Origin: Paramacrobiotus richtersi
Lineage: Eukaryota; Tardigrada; Eutardigrada; Parachela; Macrobiotidae
Assembly (NCBI GenBank): GCA_034698045.1
Contig: JAQGAU010000983.1
Span: 1-22,190, forward strand
Direction: 5' to 3'
DNA length: 22,190 bases
Part shown: piece by piece, positions 9,885-18,972 of the stretch
Layout: every line of letters starts with the position of its first letter
How positions within the stretch are numbered: position 1 is the stretch's first letter
Made by a program: the position numbers and the translations under genes
Notes under the pieces: generated by a model
Told to the model about the DNA's origin: nothing
The model's database searches: none
What the model saw: the letters and a program-made list of their open reading frames with translations, nothing else

Positions 9885-9893
9885 TATAAAAGG
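9885..9893 (+). promoter_or_regulatory. Isolated consensus TATA box
   Basis: TATAAAAGG matches the TATA consensus exactly. It lies about 400 bp upstream of the start codon of receptor A, which has its own nearer TATA. It could serve a distal promoter, an unseen small transcript, or be chance. Confidence 0.3.
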
Positions 9894-10151
9894 AAGAGAC
9901 AACGAAAACCAAAGCAGCCGTAAGGACCATCCGTAGGCGTTGCGTTCGAATTACAGTGCTATTGGCTAGTCAGACTACACTTGACCAGCTTTATATTATG
10001 AGGTAGCAATCCAACCCCTCGTCTCGCTAAAACCTGTATCAAAATCTCAAATTAAATAATTGTGTAGACAATACACAGACAAACACAAGTAAGAATGCGA
10101 CGCTGAAAATAAGATTGTGCGGTTGTTATGTGCTATCTCCACAGAATGGTC

Positions 10152-10251
10152 AATGAAGCATTGTTAACTGTTGCTTATCAATGTTTGTTAAGTAATCTCC
10201 GATGCTGCTATAAAAACGGTACTTCCTTGCGCTCTAACCAGTAATTTCAGT
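10152..10251 (+). promoter_or_regulatory. Promoter of receptor gene A
   Basis: A 37-bp block (10152-10188) matches copy B (15464-15500) with one mismatch. It contains GTTAAC, CTTATC (GATA-type) and TGTTTGT (forkhead-type) motifs. A TATA box (TATAAAAA, 10209-10216) follows, and TCAGT (10247-10251), an initiator-like sequence, stands about 40 bp from it in both copies. TTTCAG could instead be a 3' splice site of a 5' UTR intron. The factors bound are inference from short motifs. Confidence 0.6.
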
Positions 10252-10284
10252 GCAAGCATCTGTCAAGTGACAAATATTTTAAAA

Positions 10285-13200
10285 ATGAGCGTACCGAACG
10301 CTTTTGTGGCTGTTGCGCTTGTTCTGCAGTGCGTTGCTAATCCGTCTTTTGCAGTGGACTATCCAGTTTGTATGAATTTCACGACAATCACCCTTATTAA
10401 GACTGATTTCCATTGCACTACAAAAGGATACACGTTTTGGTTAATTTTCAGATGATCTTGGAGCACTTTGCGACCAGTCAATTACAGTACCATGCCCGTA
10501 CACGACCGCCCAAGCAGGAACACTCAAATTTCTGCAACGCCCTCTTCTATACTGCAGCGTGGAAATTAAACTAGCGGATAACTGCGGCAGCTGCACTGAG
10601 GGTGCTTATGAGGGAAAATATGCATTCTATTTTAATGTCAGGTAGGCCAGCGGTGTTGTCTCTCGAACCAAAGCAATCCAGCAGTTTAATCTGATTTAGG
10701 AATTTTACAAAATATGCCACGGATACTGTCTACTTCCGTAAATCCAAATTGCTGGGCCTGGCTGTCAAACAGCTGAACGGTTCAGTCAGTCCGACTAACA
10801 ATCCACCGTCCGTGGCGCAGTACAAAACTGAGCTGACGGAGAGACCAAATCTGTTCATTGAATATGTGACGACAGGAGCTCCTCTTAACGCCGATCCCAT
10901 TGAAGTCACCATCGATTTCGTGGTGCTTGAGTGTAAGTCAAGTCAGTTAAGAGACATCTTTACGCTAATTTAGACCACAATGACGAATTAATCGCAGTTC
11001 TCCTTGTTTGACTGTAGTTGCAGAACAGGAACACAGCAACTTTTTTTGCGACTCTTTGGACGAATACATCCACCGTGATTTGATATGCGACACAACAGAC
11101 AACCGGATCAACTGCCCCGAGTCTTACCAAGAGGGAAGCGGGTTTAATCCCGCAAACGCCCGACAGTGCTCTGGTAAGGAGTAAATCTGAATGGAATCAC
11201 TGAATCCGAACAAACTGTTACTTGACAATGTTTGTATTAGATCCGTTACCCCCGCCAGCTGACGGTTTTACTCCATTGTATCCAATATGTAAGTACTAAC
11301 GCGAAGGAACTGTAGCGCCGGATTATAGATTAACTGACTGTTGTAACTTTTACCACAGTCGATATTGAACAGCGCTGCAACGACGTGATCACCATCCCTT
11401 GTCCAACTGAAAACAAAGGACGCTCAGGAAGGCTGCAGTTCGATTACATACCGAAGCGCACCTGTGAGGTGACGGTACAGCTGGAAGGGAACTGTACCAG
11501 CTCTGTCTTTGACAGTTTCGCAATTTACCTCAATATGAAGTAGGCTAAGTTCTTCATGATGTTTTAGCAGCGAATGTAAGCAAAACAGCTGTATTGAATC
11601 TCAGGCAGGTCAACGTTTTCCCCGATGATTCTTTTCTGATATACGAAACCGTTGGTGCTAACCACACGCTACGCCAAGAACATAAGTATGGATTGAACAC
11701 TACCGCAGAGTTCTCCAAAGCCCAGTTTTTGACGACGTACGGACAGCAGCCGCGCGTCCATCTGGTATACAGCAGGACAAGCGCAGAATGCCTATACGGT
11801 TACCACATCGCCGTTGACTACACCGTTCTACATGGTGAAGAAATAATTCGCCCGGTAAAGTCGATTATCTTGTTGATTTTGTTTACTTTCACAGGAACCA
11901 GCCTACCGAGTTCGTTTAGCACTTACTGTGCCGCGCTGAACGGATTCATGCACAACGATCTACTCTGCACGGATAGAAAAAGTAGAATCAACTGCCCAGA
12001 CAGGTACACTCCTGAGTTGTCCGGGAACGGTGCCGTCGACGTACAATGCACTGCGGAAGGTAGAAGAAGATATTATAAGGTTTTCGACGGTTACTAAATG
12101 AAACGATTTTTACAGAAGGGACGCCTTACCAAATTCGTAAGTAAACGCCGTTGCTGAATCTAACACAGAGTGAAAATATCGTTCATTCGTACTTCAGTGT
12201 ATCTGGAACATTTGAAGCCGACATTGACCATACCGTGTCCAACAGCCACCGATGGTCGCGTCGGCTCGCTGTGGGCTAGTCAAAATGAGACGTCGTTTAG
12301 AGTCAACTTTACCCTTCCTAGCGGATGTGGTGGCGATAGCGAAACGTTCGCCTTCTATTTCAACATCAGGTACTGTTCTTGTGGTTTACGTCGCAGCGCG
12401 CCTTATTACCCCAGTTTTCAGGACTTTGTTTCTTTCCACTGGAAACTCACTAACGGTTTATAAACAATATCCAGAAGAGACGACAATGCGTACCGAAAAG
12501 CATATTGTTGGTCCGGTTGACCGGATTAACGAGCTGTCAATTGCTCAGTACGTAAGCCCGTTCGAGAAGCAGCCTTTTATTACTTGGGAATTTGGAGGCG
12601 GCGTTAACAGTGACTTTTTCGTGATTGACTACGCGGTGTACTCAAGTACGTGTTCTATCGTATGCGCTAGCCACGTACGGACAATCATCACCCATTCAAT
12701 TCTGCGGTATCGTTGTACCGTAATCGTCATCTTTTCTGTTGCGCAGAGACGGACAAGCCCGGCCTCTCTTTCTGTCCGGCTGTAATCGGCCGTATAAAGG
12801 AGGACCTTCTATGCGACACCGATGGATCTGATAGAATAAATTGTCCTGCTTTTTATACTTCCTCTCTATCTTTAAATCCTGCGACTGGACGATACTGCAG
12901 TAGGTACCACCATTTTAACTGAAATCGCGTTGGCAATTTACCGGAAAACATTGCAGCTAGGCCAAGAACCACACTCCGACCAACGACAACTCGTTCGACC
13001 ACTTCAAGAAGTACCACCAGAATGACGACTAGGTTTTCAGGAAGCACTCGTTCAACGACGGGGCGAACCACCACTAGGTCTGCAGGCAGTACTCGCTCCA
13101 CGACTGGGCGAACAACAGCGAGAACGACCACAAGGACAACACGATCAACTGCCAGAATTACCAGCACAACCTGGTCATGGAATTGGTGGGACAGTACCAC

Positions 13201-13624
13201 CAGGCGGCCCGTGAATCCTACCACTACTTGGGGATATGGGAGGCGGACGACGACCGATTTCTGGAACTTCTACCCTACTGCGGGATACTCGGGACCGCTG
13301 AGCGGCGGTGCAATTGCTGGGATTGTCATCGGCGTTCTCGCAGGCGTGGCTATTCTGATTGCTGTTGTTTTTCTTGTATGTCGGCGTTCACCTGCTCCAT
13401 CCAAAGGTCAACCCGCAGTCTCGTATACGACCAACCCCAATGTCCACGCCCCGGTCGTTGTGGGACATGCACCCCCGGCCACTGCCCCGTACTACGCGTC
13501 CAGCCAGTCGCAGCCGTATCCAACCCATACAGCGCCATATCCAGCTGGCCAGCCGATGCCGGCTTCGTCGTACGCTGCGGTTGCCCAAGGCGCCCATCCC
13601 ACCCATCCGGTTGGCCGCTCGTAG
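10285..13624 (+). CDS. Receptor A: triple CUB-like/RINCP-module type I membrane protein
   Basis: Exons: 10285-10369, 10452-10641, 10700-10932, 11018-11173, 11241-11288, 11359-11539, 11605-11834, 11895-12059, 12116-12136, 12198-12369, 12422-12645, 12747-12899, 12957-13624; every intron is GT-AG, phases fit throughout, product 841 aa. Order: signal peptide (1-23, cut after PSFA); three modules at about 29-221, 238-429 and 437-619; Thr/Arg-rich stalk (620-735) with WSWNWWDSTT; helix AIAGIVIGVLAGVAILI (about 736-761); Pro/Tyr/His tail of about 80 aa with PYP and APY motifs. Each module has a CUB-like domain split over two exons (first half ends FAFYFNIR-like; second half has AQY..F...P and ends DYxVxx), then a Cys module C-x12-C-x8/9-C-x17-C containing RINCP. 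Linker exons of 48 and 21 nt separate the modules. Likely a surface binding or adhesion protein; ligand unknown. The Cys module resembles LDLa spacing only loosely (four, not six, Cys), and CUB assignment is tentative. Gene structure is secure because copy B repeats every junction. Confidence 0.9.
11835..11894 (+). other. Stopless 60-nt intron (intron 7 of receptor A)
   Basis: The intron is a multiple of three and has no stop in the reading frame, so retention would insert 20 mostly hydrophobic residues (IIRPVKSIILLILFTFT) between module 2's CUB-like half and its RINCP module. The splice sites (CATG|GTGAAG, TTTCACAG|GA) match copy B, so splicing is the expected outcome. Confidence 0.6.
13040..13129 (+). 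repeat. 45-bp tandem repeat coding the stalk of receptor A
   Basis: Two in-frame 15-codon units (13040-13084 and 13085-13129), both reading GSTRSTTGRTT and then Thr/Arg/Ala, with silent third-position differences. They encode part of the mucin-like stalk. Copy B has a shorter stalk with a single related unit (RSTTGRTTART), so repeat number has changed since the genes split. Confidence 0.8.
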
Positions 13625-13901
13625 TCAGCCAAACGATAAACGCCATGAACTGTCCTTTGCTACTGCTGTCATAATGTTTCTTATTCTGTTGTAAGGCAAA
13701 GCTCGGCTCTCTTGCCTTCTCGTCGATTCAATAGGATTTGTGTTCATCACATGATCAACGATTTGGCAAGGCAACCAAATGATTTAAACGTTTTAACTTT
13801 TATTCGATTAAATATTCATCGTTCGAACAGCTTTCACGTGATCAATATCGTGTCTGGCAAAATAGTGCACTGGTTTATATTCTGATAAGGTCAGTGGTCT
13901 G
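13625..13901 (+). other. 3' flank of receptor A, shared with copy B
   Basis: Recognisable but eroded similarity to 18973-19370, including GTTCGAACAGC and CAGTGGTCTGCG. ATTAAA at 13807-13812 is a possible polyadenylation signal. Presumably 3' UTR and the short space to the converging peroxidase gene. Confidence 0.45.
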
Positions 13902-14284
13902 CGAAGGATTCATTCCATGGACGAATAGTTCTTGACCAAGGCTGGGATACAGTAGTATGACGGAAACCTGATTGTTATTTTTTTGATATGATTTTCTATG
14001 TCAATGTACGAGGTCGCGCGTAGTGTCTTCGCCATCCTGCGTATATTTGTCACGCATGTTACGGCCACATGTTTTTTTGTTTTTTGTTCCTTTTTTGCCC
14101 ATTTAATCATATGCTGTTCATATTTTTTAACCATTTTAATTTTTAGTTGTTTTTATTTGTTGTCGGTATCTGCGTGTTGTTTCTCCCGTCGCTACTCGCA
14201 AAAGCGAGATAATGTCACTGAACAGCATTGTGGCACCTGCTGGACGAACAGTTCCAGAGGAATAAACTTGTTGTTGTTGTTGCG
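13902..14284 (+). mobile_element. Extra segment of about 380 bp in copy A, possible short retroelement
   Basis: Copy B runs directly from GTCTGCG to TTGCTTCTTTTCC (19368-19390). Copy A has about 380 bp between the same two anchors. The segment has T-rich stretches and ends in AATAAA (14261-14266) followed by (TTG)5 (14268-14282), like the short tandem tail of some SINEs or LINE ends. No clear target-site duplication or internal promoter boxes were found, so a deletion in copy B is the alternative. Confidence 0.35.
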
Positions 14285-14500
14285 TAGCTTCTTTTCCAGC
14301 ATTTCGGGACAAGAAATGAGCGGATTTCTGCAAGGATGCAGCAGGTGATTTTGTTGCAGACGGTGCGTCATATCAGTCGGTTTAATTTGGTCCTGCAGAA
14401 GACGAGCTCATATTTGTTATAGACATCGTATGCGGTAAATTTATTCGAGCTGACGTAGAAACCAAAGACACTACGATAAAGCTCGTAGAGAGACACCAAG
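14285..14500 (-). pseudogene. Scrap of haem peroxidase C-terminus (copy A)
   Basis: On the minus strand, LYELYRSV at about 14493-14470, NKYELVFCRTKLNRL at about 14420-14375, and after an acceptor-like TCCTTGCAG the peptide KSAHFLSRNAGK. These line up with LQQLYRSV, DRYDSVFCGTRCDRL and KSADFLSWKAGK in the peroxidase relic behind copy B. The conserved middle (VGPTFAC..WYENP) is absent, so this is an internally deleted remnant. By itself it would not be recognisable; the call rests on matching copy B. Confidence 0.45.
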
Positions 14501-15006
14501 ATTGCCAATTAAAAATATATTATGTCCTATCATGTGAAAGCACTGCAAGTTTGTCCTTATCAAAGGCTGCAGGGGGCTTGTTATGGAGCTTATAAGTTAT
14601 GATCTGTCATATGTGAGTACGCTCTATATTTATCTTTGCTTCATCTTTCTTTGGATCACCGCCACAAATTTTACAAGAATTGATTACCGCTTCAGCCGGA
14701 TCATTCAGAGGCGTAGGTGGTACCATATCATATCCTGAAAGAATCCGATGCCACAACCGCCCCCCGCCACAACCGCCAGGCACACATTGCGCCTTGCGGT
14801 GGCCCATCTGTTGAATTCGATACGAAACTTGGTACTGCTTACAGAGGCGCCTGCTGCCGGTCAACGCGAGCATCGTCGCATCCGCTTGCCATGCTTGCAG
14901 CATCTGCTTACCACGTTAACTGCCGTCACGCCTCCTCTGGGCGGTTGGTTCCTGCTCGTCACAGTCCTGCAGACTGGCATTCACTCTTGTAAGCGACCTT
15001 GCGCAG
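14501..15006. other. Space between units, no gene assigned
   Basis: A minus-strand frame of 98 codons (14607-14903) ends with VINSCKICGGDPKKDE, which looks protein-like but matches nothing I know; it might be a further eroded exon of the peroxidase neighbour. Plus-strand frames here are Ala/Pro/His-rich and mirror it. Nothing else was recognised. Confidence 0.3.
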
Positions 15007-15171
15007 TACTGTACGCGCGGGATCAAATGAGTCAGAATTTTTGCCCTGCGCGAACAATGCCTGCCTGGGACTGAGCTGTGTCATGAGAGCGAGTAGGCAG
15101 AGTCGGATTATTCGACGCGCATGTAACCGGATACACTACTCTGTGACTCATTTGATCCCGCGGGTACAGTA
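15007..15171. mobile_element. MITE-like element, 165 bp with 28-bp terminal inverted repeats
   Basis: The left end (15007-15034, starting TACTGTACGCGCGGGATC) and the reverse complement of the right end (15144-15171, starting TACTGTACCCGCGGGATC) match at 27 of 28 positions. Both ends carry TA at the outside, consistent with a TA target-site duplication as made by Tc1/mariner-type transposases; the element proper would then be 15009-15169. The interior (109 bp) has no coding capacity, so this is a non-autonomous element. It sits between the two duplicated units, just left of the start of copy B. Confidence 0.8.
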
Positions 15172-15463
15172 AGGGTGTTGCTTTTTATGTGTTTTTGTAT
15201 ATTTTCCCAACTCCGCCTTTAAAGATTATGGAAACTGACCTTCTGGGACAAGCGGATCTCTAGTATGTAGATCCCGGACTGACTAGCAGCCACGAGCTAG
15301 TTTCCCCTGCCGGGATAAGTTTCCGTCTTACACTGGGCATAACGTCTAGACTGTATCAAAATGCCCAATAGCTAACAGTCTAGACAATAATCAAACACAA
15401 TTAAGAATGCGACGCAGAAGATAAGATTGTGTGTTTGTTATGCAGTATCTCCACAGATTGTCA
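15172..15463. other. Left edge and distal upstream region of copy B
   Basis: Similarity to copy A begins near 15350 (CTGTATCAAAAT) and continues through AAGAATGCGACGC and TAAGATTGTG. The first 170 bp have no counterpart in copy A and no recognised content. Confidence 0.4.
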
Positions 15464-15563
15464 AATGAAGCATTGTTAACTGTTACTTATCAATGTTTGT
15501 CGCGTAATTTCCGCTGCTACTATAGAAAGGGAATTTCCCTGCGCTGCACGAACGATTTTCAGT
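15464..15563 (+). promoter_or_regulatory. Promoter of receptor gene B
   Basis: The 37-bp block at 15464-15500 is almost identical to copy A. The TATA box is degraded to TATAGAAA (15521-15528), and TCAGT sits at 15559-15563, the same distance as in copy A. The weaker TATA suggests copy B may be expressed at a different level, which is inference. Confidence 0.55.
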
Positions 15564-15604
15564 GAACGTATCTACTAAGTGTCCAGTTTCTTTCAAAATT
15601 CAAA

Positions 15605-18600
15605 ATGAGTATACCTAGACTTTTTCTGGCTGTTGTGCTTGTGCTGCAGGGCGTTGCTGAGCTGTCCCTTGCAGTGGACTATCCAGTTTGTATGCATTTT
15701 GTATATTCACATGACCCTCATAACACCGACTTTGATTACATTACAAGGAAACATGCTTTGGTTAATTTGCAGATGATCTAGGATCACTTTGCGACCAGAC
15801 AATCATAGTACCGTGCCCATACACGACCGCACAAGCAGGAACACTCAAGCTTCTTCAACGACCTCGGCTCTCCTGCAGCGTAGAAATTAAACTAGAGGAG
15901 AACTGTGGCAGCTGCACTGATAGCGCTTTTGAGGGAACGTTTGCATTTTATTTCAACATCAGGTACGGCCGCGGTATTATCTCAAAATCGAAGCAAACCA
16001 GCGGGTCTTCCTAAGCCACAGTGATGCTGTGATCTGGCTACGTAATCAATGGTTTATCGCTAGCCAAAATTACCATAAAATAGAACGACACGGCCAGCGG
16101 CTAATATAGCAGTTCCAGACAGCTTCTTAGACTTGACTTGATTTAGGAATTTCACGAAGAATGCCACGGATATTGTGCAATTTCGGGAGTCCAAATTTCC
16201 GGGCTTGGTTGTCAAGCAGCTTTTCGGTTCGGTGAATCCGACCAACAATCCACCGTCCGTGGCGCAGTACAAAACTGAACTAGAGAGAAGTCCTAATCTG
16301 GTCATTGAATATGTGAACACAGGAGCACATCCTCTAAGTCGGGATCCGATTGAAGTCATCATCGATTTTGTGGTGCTTGAGTGTAGGTCAAGGAAACTTT
16401 TGTTCTAATTAAAACCACAAGATATGTGACGGATTAATGGTGCTCCTCGTTGTTTTTTTGCTTCATTGGCTGTAGACGACAGACAGACACACAGCAACAT
16501 TTTCTGCGTTGCTTTGGACGATTACATCCATCGTGATCTGATATGCGACACAACAGACAACCGGATCAACTGCCCGGATAACTACCGGGAAGGAAGCGGA
16601 CTTAATGCCGCGAACGACCGACAGTGCTCTGGTATGGAGTGAATCTGTCGGGATCCGAACATATTGTTACCCGGCACAATTGTACTAGATCCGCTCCCTC
16701 CTCCAGCTGACGTTTTCAATGCAACGTATCCGATACGTAAGCCGTATCCGGTACATGAAAAAAGGTAACGCAGATCGTAGATTAACCAACGGTTTTACCA
16801 CAGTCGATATCGAACAACGCTGTAACGACGTCATTACCATTCCTTGTCCAACTGGAAACAAAGGACGCTCTGGACGGCTTCAGTTCGATCACGTACCGAG
16901 GAGCACCTGTGAGGTGACGGTTCAGCTGGAAGCGAACTGTACCAGCTCTGTATTCGACAGTTTTGCGATTTACGTGAATATGAAGTAGGCTAACGCTTTT
17001 GCATTGCATTATCAACTAGTGGGTGCTGCTCGCGGTTTAAACGAAATCGTTTCAGGCAGATGAATGTTATGCCTAGTGACAAATTCCTGATATACGAAAG
17101 TGTTGGTGGTAACCGTACGCTCCGCAAAGAACTAACAACGGAACTGAACGTCACTGCGAAACCCTCAGTGGCACAGTTTCTGACTGAGTATGTGGATCAG
17201 CCGCGTATTCATCTGGTATATAACAGGACAACGACAGTCTGCTTACCAATGTATAAAACCGCGATCGATTACACTATTCTCCATGGTATGAATGCATAGT
17301 CTGAGAACTGGTATTGGCTGCACATTTTACGGTGTTTTATGCAGGATCCAGCTTACCAAGTTCGCGGAGTACCTACTGCGATGTTCTGGACGGATTCATA
17401 CACAGCGACCTTCTCTGCACTCACAGAGACCAGCGAATTAATTGTCCCGGTAGTTACAATTATACCTTATCCGAAGATCCTGCAGCTGACGTACAGTGCA
17501 CTGCTGAAGGTAACTGAACATGGCACCTTTGGTCGTTTTATTTGTACATGCGTTTTATTAAAGTTAACTGCCTTTGCAGAAGGGACGCCCTACCAACTTT
17601 GTAAGCGAGACACGCACTGAATTACCGAACCTACATTGCAGTTTGCACTTGTGCTTTGTATGACAGTATACTTGGATGATACGAAACCCACCCTGACCAT
17701 ACCATGCCCAACGTCAACAGACGGTCGCGTCGGCACTCTGTATTCGTACAGCTGGCACTACGAGAATGTGACGGCGTTTAGTGTCAACTTCACCCTGCCC
17801 AGCGGCTGCGGCAGTGATAACGAAATGTTCGCTTTCTACATCAACATCAGGTGTGGTATTCTGCTAGACCTTCATTCAGTACAATTTCCTGTATCTTACG
17901 AGATCATCTGTTGCAGATCCTTGACGCTTGTGAATGACAGCTCACTAACGTTTTCAAAGCAGTATCCAGGTGAGGCAGAAATGCGAACCGAGAAGCATTT
18001 CGCCGGTCCATTTCATGAGCCCCAAGGGCTGTCCGTGGCTCAGTATTTAACACCGTTCGAGAATCAGCCTTTTGTTACGCTGATGTTTCTGTATGGAGAG
18101 GATCCAAACGGAGATAATGGCGTTGAAATGGACTACGCTGTTTATTCCAGTAAGCAGCTCACTTTGCATTGCGGTTTGTATACATATAGATGTCACACTG
18201 TGTAGAGGAGAATAACACGGGCAGTTCAAACTGTCCAGCTTTAAACGGCTTCATAAAAGAAGATCTCCTCTGCGACACCGACGGAAGCGATGGCCGAATA
18301 AACTGCCCTGCTTCTTACAATGCCTGGCTCTCCGCAAATCCTGCGACGGCACGATACTGCAGTAAGAACGTAGATCTGAGCAGCTGGTTTTGTACTCAAA
18401 TGCAAAGTGTTGCAGCAAAAGAAAGAACCACGCTTCCACCAACGACGACACGCTCCACCACTGCCCGAACTAGCCGATCTACGGTTCGTTCTACAACCGG
18501 GCGAACGACAGCGCGAACAGCACGACCGACCACCACTAGAAGGACCAGCACAACTTGGAACTGGGACTGGTGGGGCAGTACAACCAGAAGTCCGTGGTAT

Positions 18601-18972
18601 ACTCCCGCCACAGCCGCGCCGGGGTTGGGTGGTGGTGCAATTGCTGGAATTGTCATCGGGGTTCTGGCCGGAGTAGCCATTCTTATTGCTGTCGTGGTTC
18701 TTGTTTGTCGGCGTTCAGCTGTTCCATCCAAAGGTCACCCACCGGTATCGTATACGACTAATCCCAATGTCCGCGCCCCGGTAGTTGTGGGACATGCAGC
18801 CCCGGCCAATGCCCCGTATAACGCGTCAAACCAGCCGTATCCAACCCATCCAACGGCTTATCCGGCTGGTCAGGCATTACCGTATCCAGCTGGGCAACCG
18901 ATGCAGGCGCCGTCCTCGGACGCTGCTGTTGCCCATGGCGGGCATCCCGCTCAGTCGGTTGCACGCTCATAG
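15605..18972 (+). CDS. Receptor B: paralogue of receptor A
   Basis: Exons: 15605-15689, 15773-15962, 16147-16382, 16476-16631, 16689-16736, 16804-16984, 17056-17285, 17345-17509, 17580-17600, 17667-17850, 17917-18149, 18206-18361, 18416-18972; product 813 aa. Number, phase and nearly every length equal those of gene A (differences are whole codons in exons 3, 10, 11, 12 and 13). Signal peptide ends LSLA at residue 23. Modules 1-3 keep the same Cys pattern, and RINCP is present in all three Cys modules. The stalk is shorter, with WNWDWWGSTT before the membrane. The helix region AIAGIVIGVLAGVAILIAV is identical to that of A, and the tail keeps VPSKG, SYTTNPNV, APVVVGHA and repeated PYP/AYPAGQ. 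Intron 2 is enlarged to 184 nt. No damage was found, so the gene looks functional. Same caution about domain names as for receptor A. Confidence 0.9.
18362..18415 (+). other. Stopless 54-nt intron (intron 12 of receptor B)
   Basis: Donor TGCA|GTAAGA and acceptor GTGTTGCAG. The length is a multiple of three with no in-frame stop; retention would add 18 residues (including a Cys, WFCTQMQSV) between the last RINCP module and the stalk. Copy A splices a 57-nt intron here that contains in-frame stops, so splicing is the ancestral state. Confidence 0.6.

Larger units (their letters stand above)
10028..14440 (+). repeat. Segmental tandem duplication, copy A
   Basis: Similarity with 15345-19540 begins near CTGTATCAAAAT, about 260 bp before the gene, covers promoter, all 13 exons, most introns and the 3' flank, and ends in antisense peroxidase sequence near 14430. 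Both copies are in direct orientation, separated by about 0.9 kb. Divergence is clear in introns and moderate in exons, so the duplication is not recent. Confidence 0.85.

Noticed and set aside
9930-9960. GTTCGAAT resembling a tRNA B box
   Set aside because: No matching A box and the flanking bases do not form a T arm or acceptor stem.
12853-13224. Minus-strand Val-rich frame of 123 codons (and a similar one at 18396-18731)
   Set aside because: It is the mirror of the ACN-rich Thr codons in the stalk exons, and runs through the reverse of splice sites that are firmly placed on the plus strand.
10730-16362. Antisense frames at 10730-10912 and 16060-16362 that resemble each other
   Set aside because: Their similarity only reflects the conserved exon 3 on the plus strand; they have no start context or splice support of their own.
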